Source: Chlamydia sp. BM-2023
GTDB taxonomy: Bacteria; Chlamydiota; Chlamydiia; Chlamydiales; Chlamydiaceae
Assembly (NCBI RefSeq): GCF_964023145.1
Contig: NZ_CAXIED010000001.1
Location: 868,001-932,000 of the forward strand
DNA length: 64,000 nt
Direction: 5' to 3'
The translations under genes and the position numbers were made by a program. Shown here in pieces: positions 27,463 to 37,192 of the stretch. The notes beneath the pieces were generated by a model. That model saw only the letters and a program-made list of their open reading frames with translations. It had not been told where the DNA came from and made no database searches. How positions within the stretch are numbered: the stretch's first letter is position 1; each line of letters starts with the position of its first letter.

Positions 27463-28212
27463 ATGTTTGGTTCGTTCCCGTGTTATCCAGGCTTTCGGGA
27501 TATTGCACAGTATTCGAATACACATTTTTATTGTTCCTCTTGCGAGGGCGTTGTGAAACCTCACGAGGTTTCTGTCCTTATTATTAATAATGAGGGTAAG
27601 CCCGGAGGAGTAGCTCATGTTTTGCGTTGTAAGAGTCATCCTATTAAGGGAACGTATCCTTCCGGGCCTTTAACAACACTCTGGGGCCTACAGCCTAAGG
27701 ATAGTGAAGCCGTTGCTATTCGAGAAAGAATGCGGGGGATATGCTTCCGTATAAAAAATTTGGATATTTGTGCAGTATTGAGCTTGCTCGGAGGGGGCAT
27801 CTTAGTTCTTGCTGGAATAGCTCTTGGTGTAATTGTCGCTGCTCCGGTGATTCCTGGTTTACACCATTGGTGTTTTCCAGCGATTTTATTAGGAGTTGGC
27901 CTGGTTTTATGTTTATTAGGAGCTATTTTTAATTATTTTTCGCGAGCCCGTGTTCGAGAGTGGTTAAGCCTTTCAAAAGACTATTCCGAGCGTTGTGAAC
28001 TTGTTCATGTTCAAAAAGGGACAGAAAAATATGTCGTTCTTACTGATTTCCCTCCTTCATGTAATTTATTAGATCCCATATTAGCTGATCCTGTTGTTCC
28101 CCCAGTTTTGTTGGAGCCTGAATCTGCGAATCCTCCTCTACATTTGCCAATTCCTGACCTTGTGCCTCTTCCGAATCTCCCCACTTCAGAGTCTTCTTCC
28201 TCTTTTTCTTAA
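27463..28212 (+). CDS. Putative inclusion-membrane (Inc) protein with bilobed hydrophobic domain
   Basis: A 249-residue protein. Residues 1-100 are soluble with several Cys (FYCSSCEGVVKPHEV, HVLRCKSHP). Two closely spaced hydrophobic segments at ~103-127 and ~137-158 form the bilobed domain that defines chlamydial Inc proteins. The remaining ~90 residues are soluble and end with a Pro/Leu/Ser-rich tail (PIPDLVPLPNLP). There is no classical signal peptide. By the usual Inc topology both ends should face the host cytosol. Which Inc this is cannot be told. It stands downstream of the artJ terminator and before the PhnP-like gene, with which it may be cotranscribed. Confidence 0.78.
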   Translation: MFGSFPCYPGFRDIAQYSNTHFYCSSCEGVVKPHEVSVLIINNEGKPGGVAHVLRCKSHPIKGTYPSGPLTTLWGLQPKDSEAVAIRERMRGICFRIKNLDICAVLSLLGGGILVLAGIALGVIVAAPVIPGLHHWCFPAILLGVGLVLCLLGAIFNYFSRARVREWLSLSKDYSERCELVHVQKGTEKYVVLTDFPPSCNLLDPILADPVVPPVLLEPESANPPLHLPIPDLVPLPNLPTSESSSSFS

Positions 28213-28262
28213 TTTTCTAGACAGTTACACTTTTATTTTTATGGCTGTTATGGGGAGTGTTT

Positions 28263-29078
28263 ATGGAAAAAGATGCGCATGGGGACGACTCCTTCGGTAA
28301 GCTAGTATTTTTAGGAACAGGAAACCCCGAGGGTATCCCTGTTCCTTTTTGCTCTTGTGAGATTTGCTCAGGAGGGCAGATACATCGTTTGCGAGCCTCT
28401 GTTTTGATAGAGTGGTCTGGGAAACATTTTCTCATTGATGTGGGGCCGGATTTTCGTCAGCAAATGCTAGAGAATCATATTGAGAAATTAGACGGGGTAT
28501 TTTTTACCCATCCTCATTATGATCATATTGGTGGTATTGATGAGCTGCGTACCTGGTATGTTGTTCATCAACGTTCTATCCCTGTTGTTCTCTCTGCATC
28601 CACTTATAAATATCTATGTAAGTCTCGCGAGCATCTTGTTGCGCCTCCCGAGCACGATGGCACCCTTCCCGCAGCTTTAGAATTTACGATTTTAAATGAA
28701 GAGTACGGAGAGGAGTCTTTTCTTGGCCTGCCCTATACTTACGTTTCCTATTATCAAAAATCTTGTGAGGTAATGGGATATCGCTTCGGAAATCTCGCTT
28801 ACCTTACAGATATGAGTAGGTATGATCAGGAAATTTTTAGTTATCTATCGGGTGTAGAGACTATTATTTTATCAGTAGCTCCTACGAAAACTCCTCGAGC
28901 TTTTATCGGGCGTAGTTCTTCGCATTTTAATATGAGTCAAGCTGAAGATTTTGCAGCCCATGTGGGCGCTAGGAAATTAATCCTTACGCATATCAGCCAT
29001 TGCTTGCAAAAAGAGTTAGAAAATTATTCTGATAAGGTATGTGCTTATGATGGTATGGAAGTTCCTTGGGTTTTATAA
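28263..29078 (+). CDS. PhnP-like metallo-beta-lactamase-fold hydrolase
   Basis: A 271-residue enzyme. LVFLGTGNPEGIPVPFCSCEICSG is the PhnP-type start, including the Cys pair that can bind a structural metal. The metal motif is FFTHPHYDHIGGIDELR (HxHxDH variant HPHYDH), followed by YLTDMSRYDQEI and LILTHISHCLQKE, which supply the later Asp and His ligands. PhnP enzymes are phosphodiesterases acting on cyclic ribose phosphates; since no phosphonate genes are seen, the substrate may be another phosphodiester. I chose the ATG at 28263, with GGGGAG 5-10 nt upstream, over the GTG at 28257. The hflX gene follows after 9 bp. Confidence 0.88.
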   Translation: MEKDAHGDDSFGKLVFLGTGNPEGIPVPFCSCEICSGGQIHRLRASVLIEWSGKHFLIDVGPDFRQQMLENHIEKLDGVFFTHPHYDHIGGIDELRTWYVVHQRSIPVVLSASTYKYLCKSREHLVAPPEHDGTLPAALEFTILNEEYGEESFLGLPYTYVSYYQKSCEVMGYRFGNLAYLTDMSRYDQEIFSYLSGVETIILSVAPTKTPRAFIGRSSSHFNMSQAEDFAAHVGARKLILTHISHCLQKELENYSDKVCAYDGMEVPWVL

Positions 29079-29087
29079 GGGCAAGTT

Positions 29088-30467
29088 ATGAAGAAGAAAC
29101 ATAATGAAGAGAAGAAAAGTCGTGAAAGTTCTTTAGGGTGGCGTTTTTCTCTTCCTCGTGAGGAGCAAGATCCTTCTCAAGCATTAGCAGTTGCTTGCTA
29201 TGCAAGCAAAGCAGATCAAAATAACATGCAAGAGCATGTTGAGGAGTTAGTATCTCTTGCGGACTCTTGTGATATTACTGTTTTAGAAACGCGCTCGTGG
29301 ATTTTACGTATGCCGTCATCTTCGACGTATTTGAATGAGGGTAAGCTTTTAGAAATCGAAGAGATTTTACAACAATTTCCAACTATTGGAACGCTAATCG
29401 TTGATGAAGAAATCACCGCATCACAACAGAGAAACCTAGAAAAGCGTTTAGGAGTTGTTGTCTTAGATCGTACAGAGTTGATTTTAGAGATTTTTGCTTC
29501 TCGGGCATTTACTGCTGAGGCGGGCCTTCAGGTAGAACTTGCAAGGGCGCGTTATCTTCTTCCTCGTTTAAAAAGAATGTGGGGACATTTATCTCGTCAA
29601 AAATCTGGAGGCGGCAGCGGAGGCGGAGGATTTGTTAAGGGGGAAGGTGAAAAGCAAATCGAGCTTGATAAAAGGATGATTCGTGAGAGAATCCACAAGC
29701 TAACTTCCGACCTTAAGAATGTTGAAAAGCAGCGTAAAGAACGTCGTAAATCTAAAGAGAGACGAGGGATTCCCTCGTTTGCTTTAATTGGTTATACAAA
29801 CTCAGGAAAGAGCACATTATTAAATCTTTTAACTTCTGCGGAGACCTACGCTGAAGACAAGCTTTTTGCTACTTTAGATCCTAAAACGCGCAGGTGTATT
29901 CTTCCTTGTGGGCAGCGTGTTCTTGTTACCGATACAGTAGGATTTATTCGTAAACTTCCTCATACGCTTGTAGCCGCGTTTAAAAGTACTTTAGAGGCCG
30001 CTTTACATGAAGATGTTTTACTTCATATTGTAGATGCTTCCCACCCGCTAGCTTTTGAACATATCGAAACAACAAAAGCGATTTTGAAAGAGTTAGGAGT
30101 TGAACATCCTAAAATTATTACTGTTTTAAATAAGGTAGACGCTCTTCCTGAGGGTAAGGTTCCTACAAAACTTCGTTTGCTTTCTCCTCGTGCTGTATTA
30201 GTTTCTGCAAAAAGTGGTGAAGGGATACAAAATCTGCTGGAGACCATGACAGAGGTCATTACAGAAGGCTGTCCCGAAGTTTCATTAAAATTTTCTTATA
30301 AAGATTATGGGAAATTTACAGAGCTTTATGATGCAGGTTTGGTAATTTCACATCGCTGTAAAGATGATATTTTACTTGTAGAGGCGTATTTACCTAAGGA
30401 ATTGGAAAAGAAATACCAGCAGTTTATTTCTCGTTCATCCTCTCATCGCAAGCAAAAAAAAAGTTAG
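29088..30467 (+). CDS. hflX: Ribosome-associated GTPase HflX
   Basis: A 459-residue GTPase that rescues or splits stalled ribosomes. The N-terminal HflX domain (residues ~30-200) includes GTLIVDEEITASQQRNLEKRLGVVVLDRTELILEIFA and the Gly-rich loop SRQKSGGGSGGGGFVKGEGEKQIELDKR. The G domain has G1 GYTNSGKSTLLN, switch region ATLDPKTRRC, G3 DTVGFIRKLP, G4 NKVD and a SAKSGEG G5 motif. The length is typical. It is closely coupled to the phnP-like gene upstream; the next gene begins 135 bp later. Confidence 0.95.
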   Translation: MKKKHNEEKKSRESSLGWRFSLPREEQDPSQALAVACYASKADQNNMQEHVEELVSLADSCDITVLETRSWILRMPSSSTYLNEGKLLEIEEILQQFPTIGTLIVDEEITASQQRNLEKRLGVVVLDRTELILEIFASRAFTAEAGLQVELARARYLLPRLKRMWGHLSRQKSGGGSGGGGFVKGEGEKQIELDKRMIRERIHKLTSDLKNVEKQRKERRKSKERRGIPSFALIGYTNSGKSTLLNLLTSAETYAEDKLFATLDPKTRRCILPCGQRVLVTDTVGFIRKLPHTLVAAFKSTLEAALHEDVLLHIVDASHPLAFEHIETTKAILKELGVEHPKIITVLNKVDALPEGKVPTKLRLLSPRAVLVSAKSGEGIQNLLETMTEVITEGCPEVSLKFSYKDYGKFTELYDAGLVISHRCKDDILLVEAYLPKELEKKYQQFISRSSSHRKQKKS

Positions 30468-30602
30468 TTATATTTTAGATTTTTCTTTTGCTGAGGGAAC
30501 TCTGTCAGGAACCAAAAAAAAAGAGAATCTTTATTAGTTAGGAAAAGTAACGATACCTTAGAATACTGTCTCTTATTCTTCAGATTTAACTACTAGAAAC
30601 TT

Positions 30603-31868
30603 ATGACGGTTGTGGAAGTAAAGGGGACTTTTAAGCTTGTTTGTTTAGGGTGTCGTGTTAATCAATATGAAATTCAAAGTTACCGTGATCAGCTAACTTT
30701 TTTGGGGTATTGTGAAATTGCCGATCCTGAGGTTCCTTGTGATTTGTGTATTGTGAATACCTGTGCGGTTACAGGTTCTGCGGAAAGTTCGGGACGCCAT
30801 GCAGTTCGTCAGCTTTGCAGGAAAAATCCCGATGCCTTTTTAGTGGTTACAGGTTGTCTAGGGGAAGCTGATAAGGCGTTTTTCTCTTCTTTGGATAGGC
30901 AATGCTTGTTAGTTGCCAATAAGGATAAACACCAGTTAATGGAGAAGATTTTTCCTTATCTGCAAGATCTTCCCGAATTTCGCATTCGTAGTTTTGAGGG
31001 TAGGTCACGAGCTTTTATTAAAATTCAGGATGGGTGCAATTCTTTTTGTTCGTATTGTATTATTCCTTATTTACGAGGTAGGTCGCGATCGCGACCTGCT
31101 GGAGAAATCCTCGAGGAGATCTCAGGTTTAATTTCTCAGGGTTATCGCGAAGTCGTTATTGCAGGAATTAATGTTGGGGATTATCACGATGGGGAACATT
31201 CTTTAGCGGACCTTATTCGTAAGGTGGATGATATCGAAGGAATAGAACGCATTCGTATTTCTTCTATAGATCCTGAAGATGTTCAGGAGGATCTTAGAGA
31301 AGTATTAATTTCTGGGAAGCATACGTGTCATTCCTCACATCTTGTTCTTCAATCGGGCTCTAATGCTATTTTAAAGCGAATGAATAGGAAATACTCACGA
31401 AGTGATTTTTTAAATTGCGTAGATGCCCTACGTTCTTTGAATCCTAAATATACTTTTACGACGGATGTTATCGTAGGATTTCCAGGTGAAACAGATCAAG
31501 ATTTTGAAGATACTCTCAAAGTGATCGAAGATGTGGGTTTTGTAAAGGTACATATTTTCCCTTTTAGTCCTCGCGAGCGTACAAAGGCGTATACATTTTC
31601 TTCGCGCCTTCCTCAATCTGTAATTAGTGAGAGAAAAAAACATCTTGCAGATGTTGCTAAAGAGGTATCCCGAAGGGAAATGGCAAAACATTTAGGAGAG
31701 ACTCTTTCTATTCTTGTTGAAAGAATAGATCAGGGTTATGCTTATGGGCATTCTACATATTTTGATATGGTGAGTTTCCCTGCGGATGATGATGTGGCTG
31801 TAAATACATTAGTAAATGTGCGTATGGATTCTGTTGAAGAAGATATTCTTAAAGGGAAGCGTGTATGA
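30603..31868 (+). CDS. mtaB: MtaB-like tRNA methylthiotransferase (radical SAM)
   Basis: A 421-residue enzyme of the MiaB/MtaB family that adds a methylthio group to modified A37 of tRNA. The UPF0004 domain has CLGCRVNQYEIQSY and CIVNTCAVTGSAESS, whose three Cys (with GCLGE further on) bind one iron-sulfur cluster. The radical SAM motif is DGCNSFCSYCIIPYLRGRSRSR (CxxxCxxC). A TRAM-like domain is at the end. The VNQYE sequence favours MtaB (acting on t6A) over MiaB (acting on i6A); this is family inference. The stop overlaps the start of the next gene by 4 bp. Confidence 0.87.
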   Translation: MTVVEVKGTFKLVCLGCRVNQYEIQSYRDQLTFLGYCEIADPEVPCDLCIVNTCAVTGSAESSGRHAVRQLCRKNPDAFLVVTGCLGEADKAFFSSLDRQCLLVANKDKHQLMEKIFPYLQDLPEFRIRSFEGRSRAFIKIQDGCNSFCSYCIIPYLRGRSRSRPAGEILEEISGLISQGYREVVIAGINVGDYHDGEHSLADLIRKVDDIEGIERIRISSIDPEDVQEDLREVLISGKHTCHSSHLVLQSGSNAILKRMNRKYSRSDFLNCVDALRSLNPKYTFTTDVIVGFPGETDQDFEDTLKVIEDVGFVKVHIFPFSPRERTKAYTFSSRLPQSVISERKKHLADVAKEVSRREMAKHLGETLSILVERIDQGYAYGHSTYFDMVSFPADDDVAVNTLVNVRMDSVEEDILKGKRV

Positions 31869-32863
31869 TAAAATTAACTCAGCATTTTAAGCCTTATACG
31901 CTAGTTCCAGGATCTTTTACTCCTATTCCTGGCTCTGAGCTTTATGCTCAGGTGTTTCCTACTTTATGGCGTATATTTTCTTCTTCTCATGAACTGGTAA
32001 ATGAAGGTGAAATTTCCGTTTCAGGACCCTTAAAACGTTTTGCGGTTTTTCAGGATTTACATCGTGGGGGTCTTGCTGTTGTTTCCGAGAAATATAAGTA
32101 CTATCTTCTCCCTTCTGGGGAGTGTGTTTCTTCGGTTCAGGGAAAGCTGCCTTTCTCGGAATCAGCAGCGCCCCTACTTTCCTTAGGAGTGCATAAGCAT
32201 ACAGATTTACATAAGATTCGCCATCGTAGAGATCTAAAAGAGATTCTTCCTTTATGGTTGCGCTTATCGGCATTAGTTCCTGATTTTTCACGAGACGATG
32301 AGTATTTAAAACGGGGAAGTGGGAAGCTCTTTGTAGATGTTTATCAAAAGATTCAGGAAAGGAAAAAAACAGAGATAGCCTCAGCTCTACTTTCTTTGTA
32401 TCTTTCGGGGTTTTCTGAAAATCTTTTGCCTAGGGTGTATGATACGGAATATCAGGGAATATTAGATGAACTTCCTAAGAAAGGAAAGCGTGAGGGAGTG
32501 CCTTTTTCCTTATTATGGTACAGTATGCCCATGCTCCGGGATATTTTTGTTCTTCGTGATCAGGAGATAATAGAGATTCTTCCTTCATTGCCTCCTGAGT
32601 TTCCTTGTGGTAGGTTTATCAATCTTCTATTTCCGGGAATAGGGAAGCTCTCTTTAGAATGGAGTAAGAAAACGATACGCCGTGTATATTTGGAAGCTCA
32701 GGAAACAACTAGTGTTCTTTTAGGATTTAGTTCAGCATTGTCGAGTTGTCGTTTACGCCAGTGGGAGAAAAAGCAGTTGGTATTTTCTTCGAAGATTTCT
32801 TTAGGAGAAAGTATGGAGATAAAAGCAGGAACTACTTATTTATGGGATTGTTTTTATAAGTAG
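31865..32863 (+). CDS. Conserved hypothetical protein upstream of glgB
   Basis: A 332-residue protein I do not recognise. It has no signal peptide and no transmembrane segment. The N-terminus IKLTQHFKPYTLVPGSFTPIPGSELYAQVFPTLWRIF is followed by mixed strand/helix sequence with many basic residues. It overlaps the mtaB-like gene by 4 bp and lies 11 bp before glgB, so the three form an operon. The neighbourhood suggests a cytoplasmic housekeeping role, possibly linked to tRNA modification or glycogen, but nothing in the sequence proves this. Confidence 0.7.
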   Translation: MIKLTQHFKPYTLVPGSFTPIPGSELYAQVFPTLWRIFSSSHELVNEGEISVSGPLKRFAVFQDLHRGGLAVVSEKYKYYLLPSGECVSSVQGKLPFSESAAPLLSLGVHKHTDLHKIRHRRDLKEILPLWLRLSALVPDFSRDDEYLKRGSGKLFVDVYQKIQERKKTEIASALLSLYLSGFSENLLPRVYDTEYQGILDELPKKGKREGVPFSLLWYSMPMLRDIFVLRDQEIIEILPSLPPEFPCGRFINLLFPGIGKLSLEWSKKTIRRVYLEAQETTSVLLGFSSALSSCRLRQWEKKQLVFSSKISLGESMEIKAGTTYLWDCFYK

Positions 32864-32874
32864 ATAGTTCCCTG

Positions 32875-35040
32875 ATGGTCGAGAGACTTTTACATTCTGA
32901 AGATTTAGCGCTGCTAATTTCTGGAAGGCAGAAAAATCCCCATAAATTTTTAGGGATATTCCCTGGAGATTCTGCGCAAGATCACATTGTTTTCTTTCGT
33001 CCTGGTGCGCATTCTGTAGCTTTTGAGCTTCATGGCACTATAGAATATGCTACCCATCATCATTCTGGAGTATTTTCTTTTCCGGCTCCTAAGGGTGTTC
33101 TTCCTCAGGATTACCGTATCTATCATCAAAATGGTTTATTAGCTCACGATCCCTATGCTTTTTCTTCCTTATGGGGAGAAATGGATTCTTTTTTATTTCA
33201 CCAGGGTACGCACTATCGTATTTACGAGCGTATGGGAGCAATTCCTCATAGTGTGGATGGAATTTCAGGAGTGTTGTTTGTCGTATGGGCTCCCCATGCT
33301 CAACGTGTTTCCGTAGTTGGAGATTTTAACTTTTGGAATGGTCTTGTAAATCCCCTGCGTAAAGTCGGAAATTGCGGAGTGTGGGAATTATTTATTCCGG
33401 GTCTTCCTGAAGGAACATTATATAAATGGGAGATTGTTACGGCATTGGGAGAGGTAGTCATCAAAACCGATCCCTATGGGAAAGGTTTTGATATTCCCCC
33501 TCAGGGAATGTCTATAGTTGTAGATGCCGATCGTTATGAGTGGCACGATGCCCAATGGATGGAAAATCGTAATAATAATAACGATAAACCTATAGCTATT
33601 TATGAGGTGCATTTAGGCTCCTGGCAATGGCATGAAGGTCGTCCCCTAGGTTACAGAGAATTAGCAAAAAGATTAGCGCAATATTGCCGGGAGATGAGCT
33701 ATACTCATATTGAGCTACTGCCGATAACAGAGCATCCTTTAAATGAATCTTGGGGATATCAGGTAACAGGATATTACGCTCCTACGTGGCGTTATGGCTC
33801 CCCTGAAGATTTTCAGTTTTTTGTGGATCATTTACACAGTGAGGGAATCGGGGTAATTCTTGATTGGGTTCCAGGTCACTTCCCCACGGACACTTTTGCA
33901 TTAGCTTCTTTTGATGGTGAGCCTCTCTACGAGTATGCCGATCAGAGTAATCCTCTTCATCCTCATTGGCATACCTATACTTTTGATTATCGTAGCAATG
34001 AAGTTGTGAACTTTTTGCTAGGTAGTGCCTTATTTTGGCTAGATAAGATGCACATTGACGGTTTGCGAATGGATGCTGTTACCTCCATGCTTTATCTAGA
34101 CTATGGCCGTAACGAAGGTGAATGGACCCCAAATATTCATGGAGGTAAAGAAAATCTCGATGCTATCGAATTTATCAAACACTTTAATTCTGTAGTGCAT
34201 AGGGAGTTTCCCGGAGTGTTGACATTCGCAGAAGAATCTACAGATTTCCCGAAGGTTACCGAACCTGTGGATAACGGTGGCTTAGGTTTTGATTATAAGT
34301 GGAATTTAGGTTGGATGCACGATACCTTCCGTTATTTAAAGGTAGATCCTGTATTTCGTTCTTATCATCATAGCGATCTAACATTTAGCCTTTGGTACGC
34401 TTTTAACGAAAGTTACTTACTTCCTCTTTCCCATGATGAAGTTGTTCATGGTAAGGGCAGTTTATTGCAAAAAGTTCCCGGGGATATCTGGACAAAATTT
34501 GCTCATATCCGTCTATTGCTAAGCTATCAGATTTGCCAACCAGGGAAAAAGCTCGTATTTATGGGAGGGGAATTTGCCCAATGGAAAGAATGGTCTCCAG
34601 AATGCCCGTTAGATTGGCACTTATTAGACAATGACTATCATGCTTCCTTGCGTAGCTGCGTAGCTAAGGTAAACGCTTTATATTGTGAGCTTCCTTATTT
34701 TTGGCAGGGAGACGGTAAGCAAGAGTCTTTTCAATGGGTAGACTTTAAAGATACTGATAATAATGTCATTGCTTATTACAGATTTGCCGGAGATGACCGT
34801 AGTAGCGCATTACTTTGTATTCATCATTTTAGCTCTGGGTATTTTCCTTCTTATGTTGTGCATTGTCAGGGAATTGGTTCCTGCGAGCTTATTTTTAATA
34901 GCGACGATCGTTGTTTTGGTGGCTCAGGAAAAGGTAATCGCTCCCCTATAATCTGTATGGATAATCTATTTTCCTGGGGGATAGATCTTGAGATGCCTCC
35001 TTTAGCAACTCTAATTTTTCGTGTTACATTTTCTTCTTAA
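32875..35040 (+). CDS. glgB: 1,4-alpha-glucan branching enzyme GlgB
   Basis: A 721-residue GH13 enzyme that introduces alpha-1,6 branches into glycogen. There is an N-terminal extra domain, a CBM48 domain (VVWAPHAQRVSVVGDFNFWNG, residues ~140-160), then the barrel with the nucleophile in DGLRMDAV (Asp400), the acid/base in FAEESTD (Glu453) and the transition-state Asp in LSHDEVVHG (Asp521). All catalytic residues are present and the length is normal. In chlamydiae glycogen accumulates in the inclusion lumen and the bacterium; export of this enzyme cannot be judged from sequence. It is last in the mtaB-hypothetical-glgB operon. Confidence 0.96.
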   Translation: MVERLLHSEDLALLISGRQKNPHKFLGIFPGDSAQDHIVFFRPGAHSVAFELHGTIEYATHHHSGVFSFPAPKGVLPQDYRIYHQNGLLAHDPYAFSSLWGEMDSFLFHQGTHYRIYERMGAIPHSVDGISGVLFVVWAPHAQRVSVVGDFNFWNGLVNPLRKVGNCGVWELFIPGLPEGTLYKWEIVTALGEVVIKTDPYGKGFDIPPQGMSIVVDADRYEWHDAQWMENRNNNNDKPIAIYEVHLGSWQWHEGRPLGYRELAKRLAQYCREMSYTHIELLPITEHPLNESWGYQVTGYYAPTWRYGSPEDFQFFVDHLHSEGIGVILDWVPGHFPTDTFALASFDGEPLYEYADQSNPLHPHWHTYTFDYRSNEVVNFLLGSALFWLDKMHIDGLRMDAVTSMLYLDYGRNEGEWTPNIHGGKENLDAIEFIKHFNSVVHREFPGVLTFAEESTDFPKVTEPVDNGGLGFDYKWNLGWMHDTFRYLKVDPVFRSYHHSDLTFSLWYAFNESYLLPLSHDEVVHGKGSLLQKVPGDIWTKFAHIRLLLSYQICQPGKKLVFMGGEFAQWKEWSPECPLDWHLLDNDYHASLRSCVAKVNALYCELPYFWQGDGKQESFQWVDFKDTDNNVIAYYRFAGDDRSSALLCIHHFSSGYFPSYVVHCQGIGSCELIFNSDDRCFGGSGKGNRSPIICMDNLFSWGIDLEMPPLATLIFRVTFSS

Positions 35041-35155
35041 TATTTCTCCTTGTCTTTTCTTAATAAAAATATCACCGTTAAATAATTTGTGTTTATTTTG
35101 TTGTGGTTATTTATACGATTTGATCAAAGTTTAATATCTTAATTTATGATTATAA

Positions 35156-35163
35156 TTAATTAA
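35156..35163 (+). promoter_or_regulatory. TTAATTAA box upstream of the 35195 gene
   Basis: A perfect TTAATTAA, 31 nt before the ATG at 35195, followed by a T-rich spacer. It has the same position as the boxes at 5815, 7134 and 12156. Confidence 0.5.
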
Positions 35164-35194
35164 CAACGAATTTTATTTTTTTGTTTTTTAATTT

Positions 35195-36991
35195 ATGTCA
35201 GTTTCTAGAATCTCCGGAGATGATCCTACAAATTCAGGTGTGGGAAGAATTCAAGTTTCTTCCTCAGTATCTCAGGGAAATAAAGTAGAGCTACCAGCAA
35301 TAGCCTCTTTACGTCCTGAAGATCTCGCTATGGAAAAGAGGACGTTTTCACATTCCGTGGGGTTATTAGCAGGATTGATAGTCTTTGCCGTGGCGATAAT
35401 TGTTGTTGTTGTCGCGTTAAACTGTATAGCTCCTGGAGTTCCTCAGGGTATTGTTTTAGCAGTGGCTTTAGCTGGAGTATCTTTAGGCGGATTTACAGTG
35501 ATGAAAAACATTGTAAATAAGGTTCGGGATATTTTTTCTCCGAAGATGTCTGAGAAGGCTCGTATTAAGAGTGCTGTGGGCATAGGGTTAGGTTTTACTG
35601 GATTAGGGCTAGCTATGAAGGTGGGAGCCGGCTTTGTTCCCGGTGGTTATGGAGCTGTTGTTGGGAATTTAGGGGGGAGTGCTTCTGCAAAAGGTAGCCA
35701 ATCAGGATTGGCGAGTCTTACGCATTATCTATATGTGAAATTTTTCCGTTCTGAAAAGGCGGCTTCTGGGGAGCCTTTAACGCGTTTAGAAATTATGCAG
35801 GAAGCTAAGAAGCTCCATAGGATTAGTTTAAGCTTGTTAGTTATCGGAGCAGGATTTGCTATTTTAGGAGTAGCTCTTGCTGTTTCTGGCAGTATTTTTT
35901 TAGGGGGTGCTCCAGCAGCAGCTTTGATAATTCTTGCTCCTCCTTTGATTTCTATAGGGGTGTCGATAGTTTTACAGACGTTGCTGCATAGTAGCATAGG
36001 GAAATGGAAAAGCTTTTTATCAGCGCAAAAAGGGCAGTTACTTTTTGCTGAGTTTGATTTGAAGAACATCCGCAATGAGAAATTAGCTGATAGTGAGGTT
36101 GCTGATGAGAAGGAAATTACCATTGTTAAGAGAGAAGGCGAAGATGACACAATCATTGAGGAATCTACAGCCGAACAGCCTGTAGGGCAGAGAGAAATCA
36201 CTGCAAAAAGGATTACTCACGAGGAGATAGATCGTCGTTTATCATTAACGTCCCGTCAAAAGGTCATTTTTGCCTTATCTATTTTACTTCTTATTGCGGG
36301 AGTTGCTGCTGTGATTTCTTCGGGATTTTTAGGAATGACAGCTTTGCAAGTTCTTCTTGTTGCTTCTGTGGGATCTGCTGTAGCCTCTACGGTTTTGCCT
36401 ATGGCTTCTTCAGGACTGGTTTACAACATCTTCCAGATGAAATCTCGTTTTCGTATTACGCGATTTCGCAGGCAGGAAGCCAGGGAAAAAGCGAATTTCA
36501 TCAAGCAGCTGCCTAAAGATGCTACGAAAATTTATACGAAGCAAGAGATCGATAGGGCCTGGCGCCTTGTGGGAAAAGAAAAGATTATTGAAACAGAGTA
36601 CTCTATTAGTAAAGAACTTGCAGATTTTGAAAAGGGTCGGGGTGTCGATAGCGTCATAGTCGCGGGAATTTTCATCGCTTGCGGTATAGGAATTATGCTT
36701 TTTTCATTAATTCCTGTTTTAGCTCCCGTCATTCCAGGAATTTTAGGTATAGGCTCTACTTTAGTAGCTATCGGAGCAGGAATGTACCTGAAAAAACTCA
36801 CAGCATGGCTATATGCAAATCTTGTTAAGTTAAGAAATCGTCTACATTTACGTCGGGCTTATCTTGCTGACGTCACCGGAAAATTAGAACTCCCCACGGA
36901 TATTGTCATCGATGCTAGTGCTGACTTTACCGACGCTGGATCTATAGACGGTGGAGGCGATGAAGCCTTCGGCGGAGCCTTCGCTGATTAG
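35195..36991 (+). CDS. Putative inclusion-membrane protein with four bilobed hydrophobic domains
   Basis: A 598-residue membrane protein of no family I can name. Four paired hydrophobic regions lie at about residues 55-104, 211-262, 354-405 and 487-535, each two segments separated by a short turn, as in the bilobed Inc domain. Between them are soluble stretches, one strongly charged (~280-350, with ADEKEITIVKREGEDDTI). The ends are soluble; the C-terminus is Asp/Gly-rich. There is no signal peptide. Repeated bilobed domains in one chain would be an unusually large Inc protein, or it could be a multi-span inner-membrane protein. It lies between glgB and the 1220-residue effector candidate, an interval that also carries species-specific genes in C. 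pneumoniae, as I recall. Confidence 0.65.
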   Translation: MSVSRISGDDPTNSGVGRIQVSSSVSQGNKVELPAIASLRPEDLAMEKRTFSHSVGLLAGLIVFAVAIIVVVVALNCIAPGVPQGIVLAVALAGVSLGGFTVMKNIVNKVRDIFSPKMSEKARIKSAVGIGLGFTGLGLAMKVGAGFVPGGYGAVVGNLGGSASAKGSQSGLASLTHYLYVKFFRSEKAASGEPLTRLEIMQEAKKLHRISLSLLVIGAGFAILGVALAVSGSIFLGGAPAAALIILAPPLISIGVSIVLQTLLHSSIGKWKSFLSAQKGQLLFAEFDLKNIRNEKLADSEVADEKEITIVKREGEDDTIIEESTAEQPVGQREITAKRITHEEIDRRLSLTSRQKVIFALSILLLIAGVAAVISSGFLGMTALQVLLVASVGSAVASTVLPMASSGLVYNIFQMKSRFRITRFRRQEAREKANFIKQLPKDATKIYTKQEIDRAWRLVGKEKIIETEYSISKELADFEKGRGVDSVIVAGIFIACGIGIMLFSLIPVLAPVIPGILGIGSTLVAIGAGMYLKKLTAWLYANLVKLRNRLHLRRAYLADVTGKLELPTDIVIDASADFTDAGSIDGGGDEAFGGAFAD

Positions 36992-37192
36992 GGCGCTTAT
37001 TTTATGAGTTTTAAGATGTCTTAGAGCTGATAATCCCTAATTATCCTTATTACAACCTTGTGATTCTCTATAGTTTATTAATTAATAAAAATAATAATAA
37101 CAATTAGTTTATTTAATTAATTTTTTAAAAGTTGATAAAATTAAAAATATAATAATTTATTTTTTTAATAAAAATATAGAAGAGGCTTTAGT

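Noticed and set aside
35725-36201. 158-codon open frame antisense to the 598-residue membrane protein
   Set aside because: It lies wholly inside a convincing gene on the other strand and its residues mirror the hydrophobic coding; a shadow frame.
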